A stretch of 64,000 nt of DNA, from positions 44,587,226 to 44,651,225 of the forward strand of contig OX439131.1 of assembly GCA_949318235.1 (NCBI GenBank), read 5' to 3'. Positions 28,358-37,818 of the stretch are shown here, one piece after another. This DNA comes from Ecdyonurus torrentis (lineage: Eukaryota > Arthropoda > Insecta > Ephemeroptera > Heptageniidae). Under the pieces are notes generated by a model that was not told the DNA's origin, made no database searches, and saw only the letters and a program-made list of their open reading frames with translations. A program made the position numbers and the translations under genes. Within the stretch, counting starts at the first letter, position 1, and every line of letters begins with the position of its first letter.

Positions 28358-28996
28358 ATAAAAAGTTCATAATACAAATAAGTCAATGTATTTAAATGGG
28401 GAGAATTTCGTTATGCAGAAATAAAATTTAATCTGTAAAAATATATTGCACAATGCTAATATTGCTTGGTGTGAACAGAATCATAATTAAAATTTATGAT
28501 TTTTTTTATTGCTTACATTCATATTTTTGAAACAAATATTTTAAGTTATAAATATTTAAATTTCTTCTCTGTTCATAAAATTAACGCAGAATAAATAAAT
28601 AAGAAAATGCACCAATGATTTATTTAAATTGTTTTGATTTCAGCTGAAAAATCCTCAAAGTATCCATCTTCAGTACACTTCTACGTAGCCACACAGCCTA
28701 GAAACACGACTTCTGGTTTTGTAGCTGATGTTGGCTCAGATATAGACGCAATTCTTGGATTATATGAAGCACAGAGTCCAGAACAAAAGCGTTACTTGTC
28801 TGCAATCCAGAACTTCTTCTATCGCTTTGTGTGGCACAGTGAATTACCCACAGGTGCCTCAGGAACAGAGAAGAGTGGATCATTACCACACAGTGTGGTT
28901 GTCGTAGGTCAAGACGTAGGAATTCAAGCATCCTACAAAAACTGCGATTTCTGGCTAGAAAGAGAATTAGCTTCAAATTACGGCCGAGTTGAATAA
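12690..28996 (+). CDS. Nrt: Neurotactin-like single-pass cell-adhesion protein (spliced, 12 coding exons)
   Basis: Coding exons: 12690-13037, 22393-22584, 22914-23111, 24875-25006, 25951-26041, 26149-26287, 26623-26860, 27043-27318, 27383-27484, 27573-27873, 28019-28270, 28644-28996. All have AG/GT borders, and the phases join without a stop to give 873 residues, close to the size I recall for Drosophila neurotactin (about 850). Residues 1-320 are a charged cytoplasmic tail rich in Glu, Lys and Pro. Residues 321-338 form one hydrophobic transmembrane helix. The rest is a carboxylesterase-like ectodomain: FHGVPYAVPPVGERRF follows shortly after the membrane, SEDCLTLD matches the second esterase signature, and FGGDPE precedes the nucleophile elbow. 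The elbow reads GHRAG (544-548), with Arg where the catalytic Ser of GESAG would be, so it is a non-enzymatic adhesion molecule as in the neurotactin/gliotactin/neuroligin group. The type II topology (long N-terminal tail, C-terminal ectodomain) separates it from neuroligins. In Drosophila this protein binds amalgam during axon guidance; that role is inferred here. The ATG at 12690 sits three bases after the acceptor. Confidence 0.93.
14505..15902. mobile_element. 1.4-kb non-autonomous inverted-repeat element packed with CTTGCAAG palindromes
   Basis: The left end starts CCCTGCTCAAAATTCTTGG and the right end finishes with its inverted copy CCAAGAATTTTGAGCAGGG, so the two define a terminal inverted repeat. 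Both ends and the interior carry about fifteen copies of the self-complementary octamer CTTGCAAG, usually inside AATCTTGCAAGAT or CAAGATCTTG. Between about 14940 and 15270 there are three diverged units of roughly 120-135 bp (starting near 14946, 15067 and 15203), each with a CTTGCAAG block followed by an ACCCTAAAAYG block. The right part contains a 5S-rRNA-derived segment. There is no open reading frame for a transposase, so the element would be mobilised in trans. I cannot name the superfamily, and no clear target-site duplication is visible. Confidence 0.75.
15533..15604 (+). pseudogene. 5S rRNA-derived fragment (truncated 5S pseudogene or SINE-head remnant)
   Basis: The segment has AAGTTAAGCAACGTCGAGCG, then GGTCAGTAGTTGGATGGGTGA, with CCGGCTCCCATGTGATCA upstream. 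These match the middle of eukaryotic 5S rRNA, including the internal control region (A box AGTTAAGCAACGT, intermediate element, C box TGGATGGGTGA). The first roughly 20 bases and the 3' third of 5S rRNA are missing: after the C box the sequence runs into an A-rich stretch. It is not a working 5S gene. It could be a retroposed pseudogene or the head of a 5S-derived (SINE3-type) element captured by the surrounding inverted-repeat element. Confidence 0.8.
19495..19541. repeat. (GA)n microsatellite
   Basis: About 46 bp of uninterrupted GA dinucleotide within the second neurotactin intron. Confidence 0.95.
19776..19850. repeat. (TA)n microsatellite
   Basis: About 75 bp of uninterrupted TA dinucleotide. 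The open frames reading Tyr-Ile repeats on both strands are artefacts of this tract. Confidence 0.95.
22081..22308. repeat. (CATT)n tetranucleotide array
   Basis: About 52 almost perfect CATT units, with two CATTCG variants at the right end. The array ends 84 bp before the acceptor of the third neurotactin exon (22393), so its length could affect branch-point spacing there. The long Ile-His-Ser-Phe frame across it is not a gene. Confidence 0.97.
23172..23484. mobile_element. Short inverted-repeat element (MITE), family A copy 1
   Basis: The ends read ATATAGGGTG (left) and CACCCTATAT (right), an inverted pair. The interior is related to sequence at 58728-58947 and 59410-59690: shared blocks include GCCAGTTTAAAAATACT, GGTTGAATTAGTA, GAAAATAGCCAAAAAC and TTTGTCCTAT. 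TGACGTCA lies at 23457-23464. There is no coding capacity. It sits in the intron between neurotactin exons 4 and 5. Confidence 0.7.
23485..24160. other. Intronic AT-rich stretch, nothing recognised
   Basis: Remainder of the neurotactin intron 23112-24874 between the MITE and the GC-richer island. I see no coding exon or repeat structure that I can support. Confidence 0.5.
24180..24524 (+). promoter_or_regulatory. Possible internal promoter and alternative first exon of the neurotactin-like gene
   Basis: A GC- and CpG-richer island inside intron 23112-24874, unlike the AT-rich DNA on both sides. It ends with an ATG at 24522-24524 placed directly against a 5' splice site (GTTAGT from 24525). 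A transcript starting here and splicing to 24875 would add Met in frame to the exon-5 reading frame and produce a protein of about 628 residues that keeps the membrane helix and ectodomain but lacks the first 246 residues. This is inference; the island could equally be an enhancer. Confidence 0.35.
25007..25950 (+). other. Neurotactin intron, AT-rich
   Basis: Intron between two phase-0 exons. It contains an (AAAT)n tract at about 25756-25788 and no recognisable feature otherwise. Confidence 0.6.
28320..28355. repeat. Poly-T tract in the last neurotactin intron
   Basis: About 36 consecutive T within the intron 28271-28643. Confidence 0.9.
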
Positions 28997-31900
28997 AAAA
29001 AATAAGGCCGTTAAAGATATTATTGTAACGAAAATTTCTTATTTATTTCAACGAAAAAAAAAAATCACATTGCCAACGTGACCAATAACTTTTTTTATGT
29101 GATTTTATGATTTTTTTAGTGTTATTTTGTTAAATAATTCCTGGTGGTTACAATTAATCAAATTTAAATTAATTAAATCATTATACTACGTAAAAATTGT
29201 AATCCTACCATCATCACACCATTTTTTCCTCAGAAAAAAAAAGTGAAGTGTGTGTCTAGTTGCATGTAGGATTAAAAAGAATGGACTATTTTAAAGAAAA
29301 ATTAGATTTCAATTTTTAGCCTTATATTAAAGTATTAAATAGTTTTTCCTTGGGCTTCATTTAATCTTCCATTAGAAAAAAAAAGATAAGAAAAGAACTT
29401 TTACTGAAAATCCCTTAATATAATTAACAAAGAAATTGCTCATAATTTTACTATATATAATTTAAGTTTCTTTTAAAATGGAGTATAATAAAAGGAGATG
29501 AGCATGTACAAAAAAGAAAGAAAGAAAGAAAGAAAGAAAGAAATATTCAATCAGATTTCTTTCCAAGTTCTGAGTATTATATGGAGAAAAATTATATTGA
29601 GAATTATAAAAGTATTCCTAAATATAAGAGAAACAAAATATTAAAGTCTCAAAATATATAGTATCTCCTAGATTTATGTTGGAGAAAAAGAAAAGAAAAG
29701 AGGGATCAAATAATATTCAGGTTACAATACTGATATAATTACTTATAGATATATAAAATAGAAATGATAATATGTCTTGTTGTCTTTGTTTATAGTCATG
29801 ATTTAGACATATTATTGATGAAATGATTTAATTTATTATTAATTAAACAGCACATGTCCTATGATACAACTCAATAAAAAAAATGCTAAGGTTGAAATAA
29901 TTATCACGGGTATACCTCAGATACTATATAAAACAAAAATTCAGAAATTTCAGAAATTCTGAAAATTCTGATTAAAATTCTGAGGTTTTAAAAAAAAGTG
30001 CTGAAAGTCGCTCATATTTATAAGATATTGGGACTAAAATTTAGTAAATGAATTGACTTTTTGGAAAAGGTTTGATATTTTATAAGGCTTATTTAAAAAA
30101 ACAAAACAAACAACTATAACAATATAATGCTTATTTAAAATGCGTCCTTCAAAAATATAGATGCAGATTAAAAGAAGATAAAGAAGAAGAAGAAGAAGAA
30201 AAGAAAAAAAAGATATAGAAAAAAGTTATATTACATAACATATTGTAATAATTTCTTTCTTTTTTTTTAACTAATTGTATTATAAAAATAAACTTTTCAC
30301 TATATAACTCTTATATATTTGAAATTCTAGTAGAAAAAAGAAAACAATATTAAATGAGCGCCATTTAGCTAAATAAAAAACTATTCGTAATACTCGATTA
30401 TTTGTAAAATAATTATTGCTCTTTTAAAAAGAGTATTAATTTTTATGTATTGTACATATTTATTTGTATGTATTTTGACTTATTTTTATGTTAGTAGGAA
30501 AAAAAAGTTGCATTGTTTACTTGCTTGCCTATATTATATAAAATAATAGAATTAAGGAAATCTTTCTTTGAATTTGGGAAAATATTTATTCTTAAAATGA
30601 TATTTTGATTTCCAAAATTATACGTAAGATTTTTTATAAAATTTTGTTCATTTTTTTTTTTCTATTATAAATATGTTTTTATGGCACAAATTTGTTTCAT
30701 CATTTAAATTATTATGCGTGAGAATTTTTTATATATAATATATATTTTTTTTACACAATAATTTCTAATTAATATTAATTAGAAATGTGTAATAAATTTT
30801 GTGTACAGTTTATCGTAAATATTTCCATGAGACTGATATAGCAGTCGCTGAATAGAAATAAATAATATAAAAAATGTAGCCTTAGAAATATTCAGAATAC
30901 TTTTTTTTTTTCAGCAAGAAATATTTAGAAAATGATATCAGTATTCCGTATGTACGGAATTTTTTTTGGAAAAAAAAATTTAATTAACTTTAGATGGACA
31001 TTGATTAAGAAAATTCTTGATGAAAAATGTTTGTAAAATTGAAATTATATTATGCTATGGAGTTACAAATGCAGTTCAAAAAGCTATAAAAAAAAAATAT
31101 TAAAGACAGTATAATGAATATTATATAACAGATAAATAACATTAAAGTTTAAAACGGCAAACAACAACAAAAATTAATAATTTTTATTATAATATACCAT
31201 AATATATAAAATATAATCTTAAACATAATATATTATAATTATAGTGTTGCAAAATAGGTGTTCATCTATATTAAAAAGAAAATTAATTAATACAGTGATA
31301 CTTCGAAGACTTTTTGGAAAACAGAGTTTTCTTACTAATTAAACAAAATTCATATATATTAATTGGAATTAATTGGTAAAAAAAATCAAAATAAAAAAAG
31401 ATGAAAAAAGGAGTATTAAATTAATCTATAAAATTAAATATATTATGGTTGATCACGGCGATCTGTTTATGGAAGAAATAATAATAGATTTAGCAAAATT
31501 TTTGTACATTTCAGTCGTCATAATTATCACTCACAAAGTAAAAAATAAATAAATAAATCATTTACAAAGATAGACTAATTTTTTTAAAGAACATACATAC
31601 ATACATTTTCATAACTATTATTATACTCATCGCTTTTTCTATGGTGTAAAACTATATACATAAACATTATTATTATAATAATTATATAAAATAATAATAA
31701 ATACATATAATAGCTAAAATATAAAACGTGTTTGTCAAACTAGGATGAGAGATGCTACGAGTATGGACTGTATTAGTGATCTCACAAAAGTTATTTGTCT
31801 GCAATGATGTAATTAAATATGATAATAAATAAAATGATTACAATTAAAAATACGCTCTTGTTTTTTATTATAACAATAAGAAAGACCAAAGGATTTAAGG

Positions 31901-33393
31901 GAGTAATTTTTATTTCATATTCAAAAAGAGGACATCGTACTGAATCGACAGATATTAGTCGCGAAATGACGTCACTGTTGTTAACTTGACCCTTATTCCC
32001 ACATGCATAAGTTGCTACTCGTGATGTCATTTTTCGATATTCAAAAATTAATTAAAAACTCAATGAACTAAAAAAATTTGAATGAATATTAATCGATTCA
32101 ATACGATGTCCTCTTTTATAATTTGCATTAAAATTACCCCCTAATTTTTTTTTTCTTCTCATTGTCTCCTTTATTTTCCGTTTGATTTATGATAGTTTTA
32201 TTATTTTCTTGGTAGTTTTATATAGTATAAGGTAGATGCAAGGAATTTTATATAAAAAAAATAATTTTAGAATCCAGTAATCTCTTCATTTTTATATAAT
32301 GCGGATATTATTAATACTTTATTAAAAAAATATGATGCACGTCGAAGAGCAGCAAAATAAGAAGAAGAAAAGTGCAGAACAAGGCCATATGGTGACCTTG
32401 CCCTTGCCAAGGATGGACAGATAAGATCAGAAATCACACACATGTGCAGAATTGCACAAAGAGATGATGCACGCGCTCGTGCGGGCGGGCGGAGGAGGAA
32501 GAGAATATCACATGTGTGCTGCACCTGCACTGTGATTTACCCCTGACCTCTCCAATAACTTACAAGTTGAGATTGTAATGGTTTAATTTAAAGTTTATGA
32601 ACAAAGTGATGTGGAAAACAATTAAATGTTATATAGATTTAACTCTTACTACAGTGACTACAGTATATCTCAGCTCATCACTTAATTATCAGTAGTGAAT
32701 AAGGGTCTACGACCTTGCTTGGACAACTGAGTTAACGAGTTATCATCAGAGCCAGATGGAATTCCTACAGGCAAGAAGTTTCACGAAAAAATAAAAATAA
32801 CTTTATAGTATTATATTTCTTCGACATATATTTATTGATTTATTACGATATAAAATCTTTTGATAAAGTTACCAGCTGTATCACGCAGTATGTGTATGTT
32901 GATTTTGACTCATTAGCTAGAAAATAAAATAATTGATAATTTCAAATGGATTTACCAATGGGATTAAATGGGTTGTGCATTTTTGGACGCATACATGTGA
33001 CATCAAAAACGTCGAATCAACATTTTTTTTCTCTTGTATTTTTAACGAGACCAGCAAATAATACAATATCATTTTCAATGTTATATAGAACCAACAATTC
33101 AAAAAAAAAAAAAAAAAAAAAAATACAACAACCTGCTATTGCATTTTACTGGTCTTCATTAATATAGACGAAATAGTAAACAAGAAAATTCAACAATTAA
33201 AATTACTTTTGAATCTCGATTCTCTAACGTATATTGTACCTACATAAGAAGAATAAACGTGTTAAAATGATGAATCTTCATAAAAATAGAATGGTAAATA
33301 AATACTATAATAACAAGTCATAATTAAAATTTATTATGTGTGCATGGTAAAAATATATTTAAAAAAACAAACATATATATTATTCTTTCAAAG
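28997..33393. other. AT-rich intergenic region after the neurotactin-like gene
   Basis: The first part is presumably the neurotactin 3' untranslated region; AATAAA-like signals are frequent and I cannot pick the true one. A GAAA/AAAG repeat lies at 29514-29543. A MITE lies at 31895-32145. A GC-richer patch at 32335-32540 (GCGGGCGGGCGG and a CATATG-containing imperfect hairpin) is conspicuous but I can attach no gene to it. No tRNA or coding exon is supported. Confidence 0.5.
31895..32145. mobile_element. MITE with about 50-bp terminal inverted repeats
   Basis: The left end begins TTAAGGGAGTAATTTT and has GAGGACATCGTACTGAATCGA further in. The right end holds the inverted copies TCGATTCAATACGATGTCCTC and AAATTACCCCCTAA. 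TTAA is intact on the left and reads CTAA on the right, so a piggyBac-like TTAA target is possible but not clean. The centre has TGACGTCA (31967-31974) and a near match GTGATGTCA opposite. There is no open reading frame. Confidence 0.7.
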
Positions 33394-36300
33394 ATGCAGA
33401 CGCCCCCCAGTAGTCCCAGTTCACGCAAAAGTGCTGCTGTTTTGCGACAAGACACCGCAGCTTCACTACTTCGGGATGGCGCAAATACCAAAATTCCTTG
33501 TCCTGTCGCTGATGAAATATTTGAGCAACTTTATGGTAAAAAAAAGGCCTAAATTACAAAATTATTATGATATGATACCTATACTGCATTTATGTGCGTA
33601 TGACAATTCTACTAGTTATCAACATGATTGCCGCAACCGCAATTATTGGCAGATGCAGTTTGTATGCTGTTTTTATTTATTTATTATTAACACTCATTTG
33701 AGGGGTTTGAAATTTTTACACAAAAATAATGCTGTTCGTGAACCCCGTTTTCTGCAAATATATAATGACGATCAACTATGGATATATATTTAAATGTAAT
33801 GCGCATTTTTTGTAACTATAGAAAACAGCATGGAAAATAGGGCTTGCGAACAACACTATGCTTAAGCCTAAGGCAGCGGTCCTTTCTTAGCGATTTTCTT
33901 AGCGCAGCGATAAAGTTTGGACCATGCTAACTTTGAGCTTATAAAGGTCAGTCATGACAGTGGTCGTTTCTTATCGCAATTCTTATACCATGCACCCCTG
34001 CGATAACGTCCATAAAGTTAGCATGGTCCAAACTTTATCGCTGCGCTAAGAAAATCGCTAAAGGACTACTGTCCTAAATAATCTGCCTAATCCTCTCTTT
34101 TGTGCGAAAATTTCAAAGCATTTTAAACGAGTGGAAGGTATTAAAAATATATATAAGTATCGATAACTGCAGCCAACCAATAACTCGTTCAATTACCTTA
34201 ATTTTTAACTACATTTATTAGAATGGCTTTTAAAAATATTAAACGGTATCCAGGGCGACTTTGGCTACAAGCTACCATCATTCGTCGTCACAAACCTGCA
34301 GAGGAAATGCTCAAAACTCTAAAACTTGACTATGATGCCACTTTGGAGTTCTACAAACAGCGAAGAGAAAGCACGAACAGAGAGACGATTAATTTTGAAG
34401 ACGACAAGGTAATAAAAAATAAATGAGATGATTGTTGCTTTTGGTTTTTGAAGTTTATTTTTTTTATAAATTTTCTCTTTACTAGAAAAGAGGAGCTGGG
34501 AACAGATTGTAAATCTTATGTAAAATTCATATAATAAATTATTTTTAAATTTACGAGGGGACGGGAAATACAAACTGCATGCATCTGTAATTTTAATAAA
34601 TAAAGCCAGCCATAATAAATAATAGGATAAGAAAGTAGAATATTGATCATTTTGTTCAGATTTCCAATTGATACTTATATACATTATATTTTTACTACCA
34701 TAATTATTGGAAAAAAGTAACTAAATATTTACTATACTTAATAGACCTTTTTTATGTTAAATTTGTCAGCTTGTATAATATACAACGTTTTTTAAGATCT
34801 AAAGAGCTAACTATTTACCGCTGAAGAAATTACGTTTATTAACGAGTTAATGTTTAAAAAATTTTCAACCAAGTTATTGGTTTGTACAGAAGAGTTATTA
34901 TGTAACTGAATAATTTCTTAAATTTATGTTTTCCTCGCAGGAGCTGCAAGATCTGTTAAGTCAGGAGCGTAACGCAGAGATGCGTATTTCGCAGCTGGAA
35001 GCTGAGCTGATGAGTTTGGAGGAGCAAGAACGAGCGGAAATGGAGCGTTGGCTTGGTCAGTACGCGATTGGTCAGCTCGTGCATCAGGGACGAGTAACTG
35101 GTCACAATGCACAAGCCGACACCATCAAGGTTCGTATCATACTCTAATGTCATACCATAGCTCGTTTTTTGCAACAATTCAATTCAATTCAATTCAAAAT
35201 AGGCTTTATTGCAATAAAACACATTACATAACTATGGAGCGCCTGCACAATTTGCCAGTTATGCAACATGTGTAGCATTTATGTTCAACTGTTTGCCTAT
35301 CTTTAAGGCGCTTCGAAAAAAAATTTTTTTTTCTGAACCTGAATTTAATATACTAAATAATAAATAAAATATATAGAATTCACTATTATATTTTGACACT
35401 ATACTGCAGTTTGTAATAGAAGACTTTGAAATAGGCTTGAGATAGTTTTATGGATTAAAAAAGTTTCCAGATAAAAGTTTTAGTTATTCCATTAACTTTG
35501 TCATGTTTGAGATTTGTTTTTCTTGTTCTACTTCTCTCTACATGAACTACGTACGTATTTACAATTTATGAAATCTTTTAAAAATTAAAAACTTTTTCCT
35601 TTTAAAGTTTTTATGGCTACTTATAACATAAGCCTTTAAAAACTTTCTCAACACTTTATTTGAAAAAGCAGAAAAAAGAAAAAAAAATAAAGTTTGATAA
35701 ATAAGATAGTGTTGTGTTTTTCAGATTTTTTTTTCTTCTTTGTCGAAATATTTGTTTAACATACATGGATCTATTTATAATATTGCTACATTTTATTCAC
35801 AACTACAACTTGCTCTCACGCTAGTTTGACGTGAGTGTGAGCTACTCTTATTTTTGCTCTCGCTACTTAACGTAATATTTTACGTGTATATAAAACGATT
35901 CTACGGCTACAATTATGAAGTAAAATAACTTATGCATAGATAAAAGTTACTCCAGATTGTGCCAAGCTATAGAGTGAGAGCAGGCTGTAGCTGTGACGTA
36001 GGTTTTGGGTAGCTAAACGGCTTTTACTCTCAGCGCGTTATTAATTAAAATTTTGAGACCACGTTTTTGATCAATATTAAAAGAAAGCCATTGTTGACTA
36101 CAAAAATAAGGTATGATTATATAGTAGTCCTTCATGTCATATAGAATGTAAAGAAGCGTCATCGAATCCGGTTTTATATATTCTTAGGTTTAAAATTATT
36201 TAAGTCGCGTTATTTTAGAAAAAAATCATTTTTTCAATTATTTTAATTAAGAGTAATTAATAAACCTGCCTCTTGTCTGTATTAACTATTAATAGTTACG

Positions 36301-36896
36301 TTACATACGCATTAACATTTTTATTGTTTTTACTATCATCTAATATAATACGCACAGCCAATTAATCAAAATATTGCACGAATAATAATAATAAATTGTA
36401 AGCTCATTCCTAAGCTGTACGTCATTACGCCCTGGCGTAAAGTATTTTGATAATTCTGCAAGCGCTTTATTTTTGTATAGATTTATTCAACTCCTCTAAT
36501 TATGATAAAAAAAATTGCAGGCCCTATAGATACATGCAAAAGTACTATCATGTTATATGTAATGCCAGGGATATTTTATCACCCTTAACTGAAACTTTCA
36601 ATAAATAATTAAGTATTCTTCTAAGACTACAAAAAAAAAAAAAAAAAAAAAAAAATCCGGAATAAAAAATTTAATATAATATTAATTAAAATACACGTTA
36701 AGACCTAGTTTATAATTTAATATGACAATTTATTGCTTTTCAGATGCGTATGTCCCTGTTGGATGACACGACGGACTTACTGACGACATGCGAGGAACTA
36801 TTGACCGAGATATCAGAGCCAGAGGTTGCTGTCCCCGAGCCTGAACCCCAGGAGAACATGTCCCTGCAGATGGAACAGGACGAGGACATGGAATAA
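33394..36896 (+). CDS. Unnamed small coiled-coil protein (spliced; first-exon junction unresolved)
   Basis: Supported exons: 34223-34408, 34941-35129 and 36744-36896, all phase 0, with an ATG at 34223 (context GAATGG) and TAA at 36894; these give 175 residues. Exon 34941-35129 is strongly heptad-like and acidic (ELQDLLSQERNAEMRISQLE and onward). The C-terminus is short, acidic and Pro/Glu-rich, ending MEQDEDME. Upstream, a good-looking exon at 33394-33535 starts MQTPPSSPSSRKSAAVL, ends near ADEIFEQLYG and has a donor GTAAAA. Joined to the acceptor at 34220-34221, however, it enters a different frame that stops after about 33 codons. So the upstream exon is either a leader or uORF exon, or exon 2 carries a frameshift. 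I do not recognise the family. A cytoskeletal or kinetochore-type role would fit a small coiled-coil protein, but nothing here proves it. Confidence 0.6.
33868..34078. mobile_element. MITE with about 60-bp inverted repeats in the first intron of the coiled-coil gene
   Basis: The left arm AGCGGTCCTTTCTTAGCGAT ... GATAAAGTTTGGACCATGCT is inverted on the right as AGCATGGTCCAAACTTTATC ... ATCGCTAAAGGACTACTG. The spacer is short (about 90 bp) and has no open frame. It sits about 145 bp before the acceptor of the next exon. Confidence 0.8.
35130..36743 (+). other. Last intron of the coiled-coil gene, with a possible retroposon tail
   Basis: A 1.6-kb AT-rich intron. At 35174-35215 there is a run of AATTC pentamers followed by AATAGGCTTTATTGCAATAAAACAC. 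Such a short-repeat tail next to an AATAAA-like motif resembles the reversed 3' end of a non-LTR retroelement. The rest, including a poly-A tract at 36630-36654, has no recognised feature. Confidence 0.4.
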
Positions 36897-37818
36897 ATAC
36901 AAGCAAATCTGAGGAGTAAATCATCTTTATTTTTACTACACTTTACATCAGAGTACTAAAAACGACGAGTCGTTTACATTTGACTCCAAATTTAATTATA
37001 TAAGGCACGTTTTTATGAAATAAAAACTTAGTACTGTACATGGTTAGATTAATTAAATAAAAAAAAAATACTAAAACTAAACATTTCAATAATTTGTTTT
37101 AAATTGTACTTTTAATAAATCTGGTTAGTAGGATTTTACAAAATAGCAAATAATTTTATTTTAAATGACTTCTATCTAGATTTGTTCTTTTGAGATTTCT
37201 GTTGAAAATTTTTTGTATTTTGTTCATATTTTTTACTTTAGTTTACTTAAGTACATTTGTTCATATTATTTGCATGCTATATTTAGCACAACAATTGGTA
37301 AGAAAGAATACATACTAAGAAAAATGAACACAAAACGAAATTAATAACTAAAATTAGGAAAAATTAGTTTTAAACCTATACAGATAATACACGAGGAAAA
37401 TATATGTAACACACCTAAAATAAAAAATCGTGTAATTATTTGCAAGAAACATATAATATAGTTTGTTAATTAATTGATATAGACAATTTTATTCTTATCA
37501 AATTAAGCGTATTTTTTTAATACAAGAATTACAACATTGAAAACACACCTGAAATGCTAAAGAAAAATGCACCCTAAAGACTTGTTTACATGCAACAATA
37601 AAAATGACTGCGCAATCATTTTGATAGCTGCAATATTTTCAAATCTCATTTTATAAAAGACTTTTATTTATTACTATTATTTTAAATCTAAAAATTATTT
37701 AAAACATTGCAATACATCAAAATAATTGATGTAACCACTTTAATAGTTATATGTAAACATGATTGTATAAATTTTATACAGTTATGTGCAAAAAAATAAA
37801 AATAAAAAAAATACTAAA
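36897..37818. other. Convergent 3' regions of the coiled-coil gene (+) and ankyrin gene (-)
   Basis: About 920 bp between the two stop codons, AT-rich, with AATAAA and TTTATT signals in both orientations. It must hold both 3' untranslated regions. No other feature seen. Confidence 0.6.

Noticed and set aside
26623..28996. Active carboxylesterase or acetylcholinesterase
   Set aside because: The catalytic Ser is replaced (GHRAG), and the protein has a long cytoplasmic tail and an N-terminal membrane helix.
33338..33793. 151-codon plus-strand frame overlapping the first coiled-coil exon
   Set aside because: It reads the exon in the wrong frame and then AT-rich DNA; composition after 33535 is non-coding.
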